37,781 bases of DNA from Ettlia oleoabundans (taxonomy: Eukaryota > Chlorophyta > Chlorophyceae > Chlamydomonadales), in the NCBI GenBank assembly GCA_019693395.1, contig JAAMXP010000505.1:1-37781 (forward strand). The letters are read 5' to 3'. The stretch's first letter is position 1; every line of letters begins with the position of its first letter. Of the stretch, positions 23,212 to 34,100 are shown piece by piece. Below the pieces are notes generated by a model. The model saw only the letters and a program-made list of their open reading frames with translations. It was not told where the DNA came from and did not search any database. Both the position numbers and the translations under genes were made by a program.

Positions 23212-25686
23212 TCATGTGCTGTCACCAGCACCGGCGGGGCGCATGAAGGTGAAGGGCGCCACCTCTGCATCGAATGTGCGTATGGGTGGTGCATGTGGCC
23301 TGCTTGGGTCCAGCACCGCCATTTGGAAGCTGCCCCTCATGCTGCCGCTGGGCTGCTCAAGGTCGGTGCCGCTGCAAGCAGATGCGAGGGGAAGGGGGTG
23401 CCTCACTTGTTGCCAGGCGCCTCAACTCACAGCTGATGGGCAAGAGACCCCTCCATCAACCATGCCAGCCAGCCAACTAGCCAGCCAACGAGTCAGTAAC
23501 CTTGGAAACATGAGCAGCCACCCCACCTGTAGTACTCGAAGCACGCCCCGGGTTCCATCAGCGGTGTGCAGCCCACAACGCCACGCGACCCCCGTGGCAC
23601 CTCAGTCAGCACCTGTCCCTGGCTGTCCTGGATGATCCAGTGCCGACCCAGCAGCTGCACGGTCTCGGTGCTGCTGACACGGTGGGGTACATGGGGGGTG
23701 GTGCGCAGGAGGGGTGGTGTGCAGGAGGGAGGGGAGGGAGGGGATGACGTTCAACGCGGTATAATGTGGGCAAGCAGGGGAAGCAGGGGGGGCACAGTAA
23801 GAACCACGGAATGGGGGGAAGGGCTATCACCCGCAGCAACTCTTACAACCCTGGGTTCACTAAGCACATTTAGTTCAGACCATGGTTAATGTGGGGTGCA
23901 GATGTGCAGGCGCAACATTGCACTCACAACTAACGTCACACCATGCAACCATGCAACGATACATGCAACAGCAAGCCAGCCAGCCGCCCTCAGCGTGTTA
24001 TTAAGTCTCCACTCAGCAGCCGCCTGCCGTGCGGGCGGTGCGCTGTGCGCTGAGCCCGGGGGCAGCCCGGTCAGCAGTACCTGTTTCTTGTTTTGGCTGT
24101 CCTCACAGGGCGGGGCATGGGCTTTTAGTGTATGCAGCGAGCTGGTGCAGCAGCGACAATAAGTGAGAAGCGGAAGCATTCCCGCTTATCCCACTACCAG
24201 CCAACCACAACAACCAACCCGGCACCACAGCCACATTCCGCCGTCCTGCCACCAACCTGCAGTTGGTCACGCGTATGCGATATGTGAAGAAGTGCTTATC
24301 GGGTGCCCCCTCCTCCCCCTCCAGCTGGAACAATGGGTCCAGCTGCGACTGTGTGCCCACATACGCGGTGGTCACCTCCACGTGAACACCCTCGCTGCTG
24401 CAGCTGCTGGAGCACTCCTGGAATGCATCAAGTGAGCACGTGCTCCAATGAGGGTGTTGGTAAAAGAACGAGGGGTCAGACGAGCAGAGAGAGAGGGAGG
24501 CAGGCAGGGCGCATGGGCCGGAAGGGGTTGAGAAGAGGGCGGCAAAAGGCAGCGATGCAGTGATGCCAGCAGGCGGGCAGGTAGAGCAGTGTGCCAGGAA
24601 CATCAACGGGGTCGCACCCAGGAGGCCTTCCAACACGCGAGAAGCTTAGCCCACATGCGTGCGTCAATTGGTGACGCGAGAAACCAGGACGCAAGCCACA
24701 CCACCAGGGTTGCCGGTGGGATACACGCGCGCAGCAGACACGTGGATGAGGAATGGTGCAGCCAACCTGCGGCTGACCACCACTGCTGGTGCCAGATAGA
24801 TAAAGGGTCACCCTGCCCCACGCCACCGCACAATCTGCAGCTGCCCCCCTAAGCCATACACAACAGACCCATCACTCCCAGTCAGCACCAGCCCCACCAT
24901 CCCACCCCAACCTCCCTTGCCTGCATGTGTATCTGCTCCCCCAGCAGGCGCAGCGACTTGAAGGCCCAGTCCAGCTGCTCCTCACGACTGCTGCCAGCTG
25001 GGGGGTGCCTGAAGGCATGCCGTATGCGCTGCCGCAGGTCGGAGGGGGACAGGCTGCCGCTGGTGGCACCCTGCTCAATAGCAACAGCGGGCAGCACGGG
25101 GCAAGGGTAGCAGGCTTAGGGTGTTGTTGGTGAACTAGTATGTGTTGCATCCTCCCCTGTGTCTGAGTTTTGGTAACTGCAAAGAGGCAGCCCCCCGCAT
25201 TGGCTCGGAGAATCATTCCAGAGCCATCCTGCGTCAACCTCACACAGGTTCTCAACCGTGTAGCGCTTCCGTAGGACGGTGAGCAGCCACTCCCCCACCT
25301 CTGCTGCCCAGGGCACCAATGTTTTCATGGACTGCAGGTGGAAGTCGTCCCGTGGAGGCCCCCAGGAGTGACTGACGCCCTGGAACAGCCACGCCTCTGT
25401 AGCATGCAGTAACCGGGCATACATGCAAGCAGCTGGGACATAATGCTCATATCGATAGCAACAATTGCCAAGCACACAGGCAGGAAGTTAAGCAACGCCG
25501 CATCAAGCTGCTTGCTTGGTTCCTTCGGCGGCCCTCCGTGCCTGCATTTGGTTGCATCTGCCGCAACAACGTCCCACCTTTGTTCACTGGCATACGTATG
25601 TCAAGCGTCTGCACCCCTTGCCGCTCTAGGCTCCTGGCTTGCCGCAGGAACAGGCGGTACAAGGCCTGCACCGCCTTGCTGGACAT
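23212..25686 (-). CDS. ApaG-domain (DUF525) protein with LYR-like N terminus
   Basis: Exons (complement): 25686-25578, 25432-25299, 25070-24921, 24417-24257, 23673-23527, 23371-23212; all phases agree, 286 residues from a true ATG. The C-terminal half is an ApaG domain, an immunoglobulin-like fold: VHVEVTTAYV, HFFTYRIRVTN, TVQLLGRHWIIQDSQG, a GVVG turn, then GSMRGSFQMAV and VAPFTFMRP. ApaG occurs alone in bacteria and in eukaryotic PDIP2 and some F-box proteins, where it is a binding module. The N-terminal half has VQALYRLFLRQARSLE, with a literal LYR tripeptide in an arginine-rich helix, and later DLRQRIRHAFR, both reminiscent of LYR proteins. No F-box or YccV-like domain is seen. The intron 3 donor is either GC (after 24921) or a GT nine bases on. 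The exon 2 limits are chosen by phase and are less sure than the ApaG exons. Function is unknown. Confidence 0.85.
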
Positions 25687-26179
25687 GCTGGACTACCGCC
25701 TGCACCTGCCGCCTGTTACTTGCCCGAGAAAATGGAAACTTCAACCGCGTCTGCAAAACTCTGTGACCGCAGCAGAACTGAACAGAATAAATGCTAAATC
25801 AACTTGGATGCATGCCAGAAAGCCAGGCAAGCAATGCGAGAAGTGGCGGCTCCCTTTGGCGGCAGTGGGCGCCCCCTGGCTGCATGCTAGACCAGGACAC
25901 AGCGCTCGCCGGTGCCACTTCTCGTTACCTATTTCAATAAAAGTGGAGCCCAAAAGGTTTGGCGAGCGCTGTGCAGAAACTTACGCCTGCAACTGTAAAG
26001 CAGGCAAACCCAAACCCGTGTGCTGATTAACAGGTTGTAAGCTGGTTGCCTGAATTGCAGAATGAGCCACTCAGCACCCTGCAGCTCTCCGTTGACGACA
26101 TGTACTGCCTCCCAAGGCTGTATACAAGCTCCTCAGTGCTCTCCGCGCAAATTTGCCGTGTAGCTCTGACCGGTGGACC
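25687..26179. promoter_or_regulatory. Divergent promoter region, ApaG gene / DPH2
   Basis: 493 bases between start codons on opposite strands. It must contain both promoters unless upstream untranslated exons exist. The sequence ATTGCAG at 26054-26060, preceded by a possible branch region, could be an acceptor for a DPH2 leader exon. A 33-codon upstream frame begins at 26062 and ends at 26163 before the DPH2 ATG. No TATA box is convincing. Confidence 0.45.
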
Positions 26180-29012
26180 ATGTCCGAAATTCTTGAGCAG
26201 CACTGGCGCGTGCAAGAGACCGCAGACTACATTTGCAGCCGCAACTTTTCCGTGGTGACGCTGCAGTTTCCAGATGAATATCTGAAGCATGCAACGAGCG
26301 TATGCCGCGCTGTGCAGGCTGCCTGCGGCACCAGAGGTCATGCTGTTCAGGTGCGCGCATGTCGGCCAAGGGCCTCAACACCCCTGCGGCCCTGGGCGGC
26401 TTTTCGTTTTGCGGTGAAGGCAATCGCACTGCACTGGTGATGCGTGCAGGCGTATATTCTCGCGGACACCACTTACAACAGCCTGAGCGTGGACGAAGTG
26501 GCGGCGGCACACGTCAACGCACAATGCGTGGTGCGTTCAACCTGCAGGTCTAGCCATGACGTTAAGGGCAGGTTCAGCCGCCTGCACACGATGGTAGTAG
26601 CTCTCGGCTCCTTTAGCAGAATTGGCGTCAGCTGCAGTCAAGTGGGTTGGCGATGCCTCGCAGCCATGGCATTTGCAGTCTGCCGCCACCGTATCCTCAT
26701 CGGGCGCTTGACCGCTACTCAGTACCTGTGGGACCAATACACCGCTGTGCGCACACTGCTTTCTTGTGTTGCAGGTGCACTATGGCCGTGCCTCTCTGAC
26801 CAAGCTCTCTCGCCTGCCAGCCTACTTTGTCTTCCCTCAGCAGCGCCTCAACGTGCAGGCAGCCGCCTCTTGCCTGGCCGGCAGCTCTCTGCTAGCCGGT
26901 GGCAGCAGCACCAGCCCCGTCCTCCTGTTCCTGGACCAGGCGCTGCTGCACCAGCTTAGGGAGCTTAAGGCCGCCCTGCTGCAGCTGCTGGAGCAGGAGC
27001 AGGGCCCAGCGGCGGCAGCCAGGCTTGTGTTCCCCAGAGTGCCACGGCAGCACATGGAGCCCGAGGGGCGGCAGGATGTGCAGCGGGTGCAACCACCAGC
27101 AGCAGCTGCATGTTGTGGTGGCGGCACATGCAGCAGCTTGCCGCCACAGCAGCAGCAGCAGCAGCAGCAGGGGCAGGGTGTGACACAACAACAAGCAGAG
27201 AGGGAGCAAGGTGCGCCGCAGGCAGATTGCCGCAGCTCAGGTGGCTGCCGCTCCGTTGTTCCTGGCATTGACAGTGAAGCCAGCAACATTCCGGCAGCAA
27301 GCGGGCACCCTTCTGTCTTCTCATCATCAACAGCTGGCACCTCAGATGCTGGCAGCAGTCTGACTGCTGAGGGCGGCAGCTGTAGCACCAGCGGTGGCAG
27401 CTGGCACCGCCTGGCTGGCTACCAATGGCAACTACCTGCGGAGGTGCAGCCTCAGGATTGTGGGCTGGTGTGGGTGGGGGCTGAGGATGCACCCGCTCTG
27501 CTGCAGTTACAGCTCACATACAACACCTGCCCCTGGGCTGTGCTGGACCCAACCCTGCTGTCCTCTGGTGGTGCGGAGCCAAGTGCCGGCCCTGACAATA
27601 GTAGCAGCGGCAACGGCACCGCTGGCGCCTCGTCAGCGCCAGCTCTGCGCGAGGGCCTGCCCCTGGAAATCAGCCGGGCGTTGCGTCGGCGCTATTTCCT
27701 GGTAGAGAAAGCGCGGGAGGCGAGCGTGGTGGGAATACTGGTTGGCACGCTAGGTGCGGCAGGCTATGCTGATGCTGTGCAGAGGCTGCGGGCGCTGGCG
27801 ACGGCTGCGGGCAAGAAGTCCTACACCTTGCTCATGGGCAAGCCCAGCCCCGCCAAGTTGGCAAACTTTCCAGAGATAGAGGTAACTACAGGATCTGTAG
27901 GCAGCAGGGCGACTGATAAAGGAGGATGCATATGGTGACGGGGCTGGATATGGCGGAGAACGATTATGCTACTGCCAGTTTGCCAGTGTAGTCCGGCGGC
28001 CATTGGGTGCATTGCAGGTCTGCTGCAGGAATGATGTCAGCCAGCATGACCAAATATTGCCACCAATGCTCAGAATCCCGTGTGGACCCAGCATGGGCCC
28101 TTGCCACTTTCTACATCCCCAAGGGACAGCGCCTCAGTACCTTACTGTAGTTCTCATGTGTGCAGGCGTTTGTGCTTGTTGCGGACCCTCAGGGTCAGAT
28201 CTTGGACAGCAAAGAATACCTGGCACCCATCATCACTCCACATGAAGCGCAGCTGGCCTGGGCGCCGCAAAATAGCAGCGAGGGCGGACGTTGGGATGAG
28301 CGGGGGTACAGGCTCGACTTTGACGGCGTACTGCAGCAGGTGTGTGGGTGCAATGGGATGATGGCTGCATCTGTTAGCGTTTGTGGCTTCGGAAGGCCTA
28401 GTGCATCTGTGCTCATGGCAGCATTCGCTGTTATGCTGGTATTACTAGCGGGTATGGATGTAGCCTGCTGGTCTTTAACTCCAGCAGGACACCTGAGGCC
28501 GTTCCCAGCTGCATTTGGCAGGGGTGTTCTCGGTGCTCTGCATTACCTGGCCGTATGGCATTCAACCCGTGCGCCTGTGACTGTCCTACATGCTGCTCCA
28601 CTCTGTGCAGCCCATCCCAAGCCCAGCCCCTGGCATTAGCGGTCACAAGCGGCAGGAGCCGCGTTTCTCACTGCTGTCTGGCTCGTATACTGGTGATGGT
28701 GGCAGCAGCAGTGACAGCGATGAGGAAGGTACGGAGCAAGGGGGTGGCTTAGAACCAGCAGGAGCTGCGGATGGTGGCATGGCGCTTGCACTACACGCGC
28801 AGCAGGCTCTCCAGGTCAGCGCAGCGCCAACGGGGCGGTCAGACCTGGTGCAGCCCAAGTCAGCGGCTGACTACCTGCTGCATAAGCGCAGCTGGAAAGG
28901 AGTGGAGGCACCACTGGTGGGTGCAGCACCCAAGGCTGTGGAGGCTGCAATCGAGGGGCGCACTGGAAGGGCGGCAGGCTACATTGATGAGCCTGGAAGG
29001 ACAGCTCAGTGA
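26180..29012 (+). CDS. DPH2: DPH2, diphthamide synthase step-1 subunit 2
   Basis: Partner of the radical enzyme DPH1, which moves the 3-amino-3-carboxypropyl group of S-adenosylmethionine to a histidine of elongation factor 2. Exons 26180-26350, 26450-26530, 26775-27881, 28166-28339, 28611-29012; all phase zero, 644 residues. Family landmarks: RNFSVVTLQFPDEYLKHA, ILADTTYNSLSVDEVAAAHV, VHYGRASLTKLSRLPAYFVF, EISRALRRRYFLVEKAREA, FVLVADPQGQILDSKEYLAP and the C-terminal RSWKGVEAPL with EGRTGRAAGY. In most DPH2 proteins the three equivalent places read SCCVDE, GRAC or GHAC, and VGCP, supplying iron-sulphur cysteines; here they read SLSVDE, GRAS and VADP. A low-complexity insert of about 100 residues (poly-Gln, Ser, Gly) in exon 3 explains the extra length over the usual ~490. 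The C-terminal region also has a Ser/Asp/Glu-rich insert. Confidence 0.93.
27147..27170 (+). repeat. (CAG)8 microsatellite coding poly-glutamine in DPH2
   Basis: Eight perfect CAG codons in exon 3 encode eight glutamines inside the low-complexity insert. Perfect repetition suggests length variation among strains. Confidence 0.95.
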
Positions 29013-29310
29013 TTCTGCTGCACAGCTGCTGTTCTGTTGGCTTTTATTGCGCAGCTGGAGGCCCCGCCAGCACCCACTGCTCCCATGCAGGACTGTATAA
29101 CCAGCACCGTGCTCTTGAAATGAACCTATGGCTCATGACCTTACTGTCCTGCGAGATACAGCCCCTACTGCACCATTCATCTATACATTCATCTATACTG
29201 ACAACACGCATAGCAAGCTGGCATAACATATTGGAATATCAAAGGCTTATGGTAATCCGTGCACAGCAAGCAGCACAACTGAGCGTAGGACCTCATTCAT
29301 GCAAGGATGC
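29013..29310. other. Convergent intergenic region DPH2 / RWP-RK gene
   Basis: 298 bases between facing stop codons, so mostly 3' UTRs. It contains a duplicated CATTCATCTATA motif (about 29176-29198). No TGTAA signal was seen on either strand. Confidence 0.4.
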
Positions 29311-30935
29311 TCACTGCGAACCGGTGCTCGCCGTTTTGCGGGCTGGCCAGCGGTGGATGCCCACCGAGCGACACAGGGTGCGGAAGCTGGTGGTGGAAGT
29401 GCCCAGGGAGGCAGCCGCCTGGGACGCAGGCAAGTGCATGAGGCTGTGCAGCTGACGCAGGAGCGTCCCCTGCTGCAGCTGCAACTGCAGCACGCTGGTT
29501 GGGGGGCGTTGCTTCTTGCTGCTGTCGGTGCTGGTGCTGGCATCTGTTTTCTTTGCTGTGGAGCTGGTGGAGAAGCCATTAACGCTCATGGGCTCCAGCC
29601 TGAGTAGTGGCAGCAATAGCAGTAGCAGACATTGCTCAGCACCCATCAAGCATCAAATGTGTGACGCGACCATGTATGCCTCAACAACCACTTGCAGGCC
29701 GCCTGCTAAGTCTGAGTGGGGCAGAACCACTTCATGGCTGCCAGCACCCAGGAACACAGTACCCACATGCCGGTGCAGCCGCCAGTCTCATCCTCCGCAT
29801 CATCATCGCTCCAATGGAACTCGCTGTCCTGCACCCGCTGGCGCCGTGCACGCTGTGCGCGCTCCTGGGACTGGGAATTAGTTGACATTGACAGCGCTGG
29901 CGATTGCTGCTGCCCCACCCTTGGTGCAGGCTTTGCCTTTGCAGTGGCTGGTGGACGGGCTGCTGCCGGCTGCTTTGTGGGTGCAGCAGCCCAGTTGGGT
30001 GCTGCAGCAGCTGACGTCGCAGCAAATGCAGCAGGAGATGGCTTGCTGATGGATGATGCGTAGACAGGCAAGGAGGGCAGCACCACTGGAATGGCCAGCC
30101 GGGGCGTCATCTGGCGGACAATTACAGCCGGCACCATCCTGTTTGGCTGAGGCTGCACAGGTACCCCAATGGCCACCGTGCCACCAAGTGTAGAACCAGG
30201 GTTGGCAGGGGCAGCCGTCACTGTGCGCTCTGGCTTAGGCACGGTGGGCTGCTGTGTATGGTTGCACCAGTGATCCTGAGTGGCGGGGACAGCCGGGCCG
30301 CCAAAGTCCAGGAAGGCAGGTGTGGGCAAGGGGCGGTGATATCTGAGCGGCGTACCCAGCAGGCCCTGCACCAAGCCCGCGGGCGTGGCTGGCACGCTTG
30401 TCTGCGGCGGGGTGCCGGTGCCATTAGGCCAACCATACCCTGGGGCCTCCAACCCTGGGCGCAGCAGAGTAAGATCGACCAGGGGCGACAGCTGCATAGC
30501 AGACAGCCAGCTTGCCTCCTCAGCGCTGCACATGATGTGGGGTATCGGCAGCCCACCAACAGCTTGCGGTGGTGGCTTAAGCTGGCATTCTGCCTCTTCT
30601 GCCTCTTCTGCCTCTTCTGCCTCCTCTCGGTTCACCTCGCTCTTTGCCAAAGCTGCTAGCTGCTGCAGGGCAGCCTGCTCACCCTTTGCGCTTGCTGCCT
30701 GGGCCGGCACGCTGGCTGCTTGCTCGGCGCCTGCACCAGCTGCCTGCTGCGCTGCATGAAACCCAGTATCCTCCCTAAGGCCTTTTAAGTCGCGCCGAGG
30801 CCGCTGGTGGGGCCCGGGCTGGCTGGAAGGGGCGCTGGCTTCAGCGCTGGCCAGGCGCTTCCCGCCGCTGCTGTGGTCGGTGCCGGCATTCTCTTTCCAC
30901 TGCTGCTGCTTGGTTGCCTTGGTTCGCAGCTTCAT
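29311..30935 (-). CDS. RWP-RK domain putative transcription factor
   Basis: Two exons (complement) 30935-29767 and 29599-29311, in phase, 485 residues from a true ATG. The RWP-RK DNA-binding motif is at the very C terminus: LPASQAAASLGTSTTSFRTL, then CRSVGIHRWPARK at about 466-478, ending seven residues later. This matches the family pattern of an LG-x-S/C-T-T helix, a C-R-x-x-G-I turn and RWP-x-RK. Members act in the nucleus in nitrogen responses and in gamete or germ-line fate. The long N-terminal part is disordered: Gln/Ala-rich, a run of EEA repeats, Pro-rich segments and Lys/Arg patches. No PB1 or GAF-like NLP domain is present, so it is closer to the short RKD/MID-like type, though those usually carry the motif more centrally. 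The donor chosen (AT then GTGGGT) keeps the frame; a GTACTG four bases on would not with this acceptor. Divergent from the second GINT1-like gene. Confidence 0.88.
30589..30628. repeat. 9 bp coding repeat (Glu-Glu-Ala) in RWP-RK gene
   Basis: Plus-strand unit TTCTGCCTC repeated about four times; on the coding strand it gives GAGGCAGAA, translated as repeating Glu-Ala-Glu. This forms a short acidic helix-prone stretch in the disordered N-terminal region. Confidence 0.85.
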
Positions 30936-31155
30936 GTTCCAGCAAGCGCGGAGCGGGCGCCCCGCAAACAGGGTGTTGTTTGCCGGATGAGAAGTTGGTC
31001 AACGGATTTTGAGTGCATGGGCCCATATGGGCAGCGCCACGCTGGCTTTCTCAGTCTGAGGAAAACTCCTAGGAAACCTAATGAACCGGAGCTCCATTCG
31101 GCTAGTTTCACGGTCTTGCAGAATCAGAACGCGGCTTGATGTGTCCTGAGGCAGG
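30936..31155. promoter_or_regulatory. Short bidirectional promoter, RWP-RK / GINT1-like gene 2
   Basis: Only 220 bases separate the two start codons on opposite strands, so the two genes probably share one promoter region. No TATA box or clear operator was recognised. Confidence 0.5.
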
Positions 31156-34100
31156 ATGGGAGCTGGGCAACCATCCAAAGCGGTGGTGTGGGCGTGCCTG
31201 CTGCACGTTTGCCTCGCTGCTGCGTCCGACATTGCCAGCGAACCATTAAAACATGTCGAGGAGACGTGCAAGCCCTGCCACTTCGCTCAGGTTCGCAGTC
31301 GCGATTTGCTTGTAAAGCAGCTTACAGTGGCGTGAGTTGCAGCTTGGGAACCGCATTCGTAGCGGTCATATTGCCCGCACAGGGTGAGCGCGCACACCTG
31401 ACCTGCCGCCGCACTGCCGCCACTGCCCAACAACCGGTGCAGGGTGCTGCTTCCTTTGGCATCCTCCACGGCGGCAAAGTTGGGCCCCTGAAGCTGCGTC
31501 CCTTGGAACTGCTGCACATAGAAGCTCCTGCTGCCCTGCCGTTGGCCAACCCTGTGCTCACTCCCTTAGAGCTCACGGAGCAGTTGACGGCAGGCAGTAG
31601 TGGCGGCGATAGCAGCAGCAACACAACGGGCAGGCTTGCAGCGGTGGATGCTATATCCCACCCCAGCCTTGTCTCCACACCCGACGGACGGCTCTTTCTG
31701 TTTTTTGCGGCTCATGCGTGCGGTAGGGACCATTGGGGCATCGCGGCGGCAGAGTCTCCGAATGGTAGCGGCACAAGATGGCGTGGCCTTGGGATGGTAC
31801 TGGAGGAGGAGGGTATTGATCTGCACGCTCCCTCCATCTTCTATCATGACAACAACGTGAGTGAGTCCCAGATTTTCGCAAACAGGGCAGCTGGATCCAG
31901 CTGAACAGTACTCGCCTTGCTGCCTGAAGCGTGTGTTTGCCAGCCGCCATGTGCTTGCCTGACCAGCACCGTGATGCACCTCTTGATCCCCCCTGCTCCA
32001 ACCCGCTCATCTGCAACTAATCCTCCTCATAATGACTTCCCTTTCCGCGGTGCAGTGGTTTTTAGTGCCAGAGACAGCAGGACAGCAAGAGGTACGTGTG
32101 TTCAAGGCAACCCAGTTCCCAGTGTCTTGGCAGCCTGCCGGCGTAATGTTGCCACAGCCGCTGGCCGACTTAAGCGTGGTGCAGCACAAGCAGCAATGGT
32201 GGCTTCTGGGGACCAAAAAGGGGCCAGGGCAAGGTGGGTGCATGAAGCGCTCCCCATTGCCAAGAATCAGAGGATGCCATTCCATTACAAATGAGTCGCT
32301 TTCCCCTGTTGTTTTGGTTGCTCCTCTGACGCCCAGGCTGCAGGTATGCTTTGCTTTCAACCTTCTTGAGGCCAGACTTGAAGCCTACTTGTGTGCTGCT
32401 TGTGGCTGTGCTGCTCCCCACCCGACTCCATTTGCAACGTGCAGGCAAGCAGGGGGATGAGCTGGCAGTCTTCCAGGCGCAGGCGCCGCTGGGACCTTGG
32501 GCAGAGCATCCTGCTGGCAGCTTGTCAGCACAGGGCCCAATGACTGCAAGAAGCCTGTTCACATGGAATGACAGCATTTACAGCCCTGGGCGCACCTGCC
32601 GTGGTGGCACCTGCGGCGAGTTCCAGGTTATGCAGGTGGGCGATGCAGGGCAGGGAACGACAAAGCAGGGCAGGGTAACCCAGGAGTTGATGCCCCGTTA
32701 CCCAGCGCTGGCATCCGTGCTTTTCTGACCTCAGTTAGCAAAGCACATGCTTGGAGGCTGGTGCTCATTGCATCACTGTTTCTCTCCTGCTCCTCGGGCA
32801 GTTGTCGCTGGCGGGGGACGCCCCTATGCAGAGCCCTGTGCATCTGGACGTAAGCCAACGTCTGTGGCGCCAGCCTGCTGCCTGGGACTCGGCAGGCTGG
32901 ACTCACCTGGCAATTGGCAGGCGGCCTGACGGCGAGTGGCTGGCGGGTGCGTTGCTGCTGTGGTGCTTGTCGCAGCACGATGTAGTCATTGGGGCTGTGC
33001 CCTGCCTACAACTTTGCCTGAGCTGTCCGCTTCTGTTGCTGACTGCTGCAGTGGTAGAGGCAAGCCAGCTGCCACCCACGACAGATGTACTCTCGCAGCA
33101 GCTGCAGGCAGCGATAGCAGCCTTCAAGGCGCTTAGCCAGCTCTCCATTGCATTCCTGCTCCTCAGCAGCATAGCGCGGGTGCCGCTGGTAAGGTCGCAG
33201 CTGGCCAAGCGGCAGTGGGGCCAGCCGCTGCTCGCGTGTTTGGTGGGTCTCTGTCCAGGCAGCCGCAAGCTTGTCAAATCGGAGGACCCGCTGCTGCCAG
33301 CCTTTCTCCCGCTGGCGCCGTCTGCTCTGGTGCAAGTGATCAATTCTGATACAGCTGCTGCTACTGGGGTTAAGCCTACGCCCCCTTCCAACACAAAGCA
33401 CCGCAGCAACGGCAGCGCGGCGCGCCGCAATGGCATTAACGCTGGCGGCTGTGATGGCGGCTTGCGCTTGGCACGTAAATTCCCCATGCTATACCAGCAG
33501 CAGAGGCGGCGGTTGCCGCCGTGCAGGCTACTTCTGGCTGCGGTGGTGCTGGTGCTGGCGATGCTGGGTAATGCAGCAACACGACGTGTGCAGCAGGTGG
33601 CGAAGCCTTTCTTTGTGCAACCGCGAGCCATGCCAGTGGACGGCCAGTGGAGCCGCTTCACACTGATGGTGATGAGCTACGATGCACGGCGGCGGGAGCT
33701 GGAGTGGTATGTGCGTCACTACTCCCAGTGTCCCTCAGTGGGTGAGTGGGCATATCCAGTGCCAATTGCATGGTGAAGCTGGCAAGCTGAAGCATGCAGT
33801 GCTGCTCTGAAGGTTGATTGGGGTGAGAAATAATCTCCACTTCACGCTTCCTGTACTGCAAAGAGCCGCTTGCATGTGATCCCTTGGGCATCCTCCGTCA
33901 TTGCTTGGGGGCATCCAGTGTGAAAGAATGCGTGGCTGGCATTGCGTCCCCAACGGCTGCCCCCTGCAGGCGAGATCCTGGTGGTGTGGAACCGAGGTAC
34001 ACCGCCCGACCCCCTCACTGACTTCCACGCAGCCGTGCCGGTGCGCGTGCGTGTGGAGGCCATCAACTCCATGAACAACCGCTTCAGGCCAGATCCAGAC

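Noticed and set aside
26837..27388. Cysteine/leucine-rich minus-strand open frame of 183 codons
   Set aside because: Antisense shadow of the DPH2 low-complexity insert; composition follows from CAG/CTG repeats.
29716..30063. Plus-strand Ala/Ser-rich frame
   Set aside because: Antisense to the RWP-RK exon; no motif.
30589..30628. Candidate CRISPR-like or mobile-element repeats among the tandem arrays
   Set aside because: Units are contiguous without unique spacers and lie in introns or coding low-complexity; they are ordinary micro- or minisatellites.
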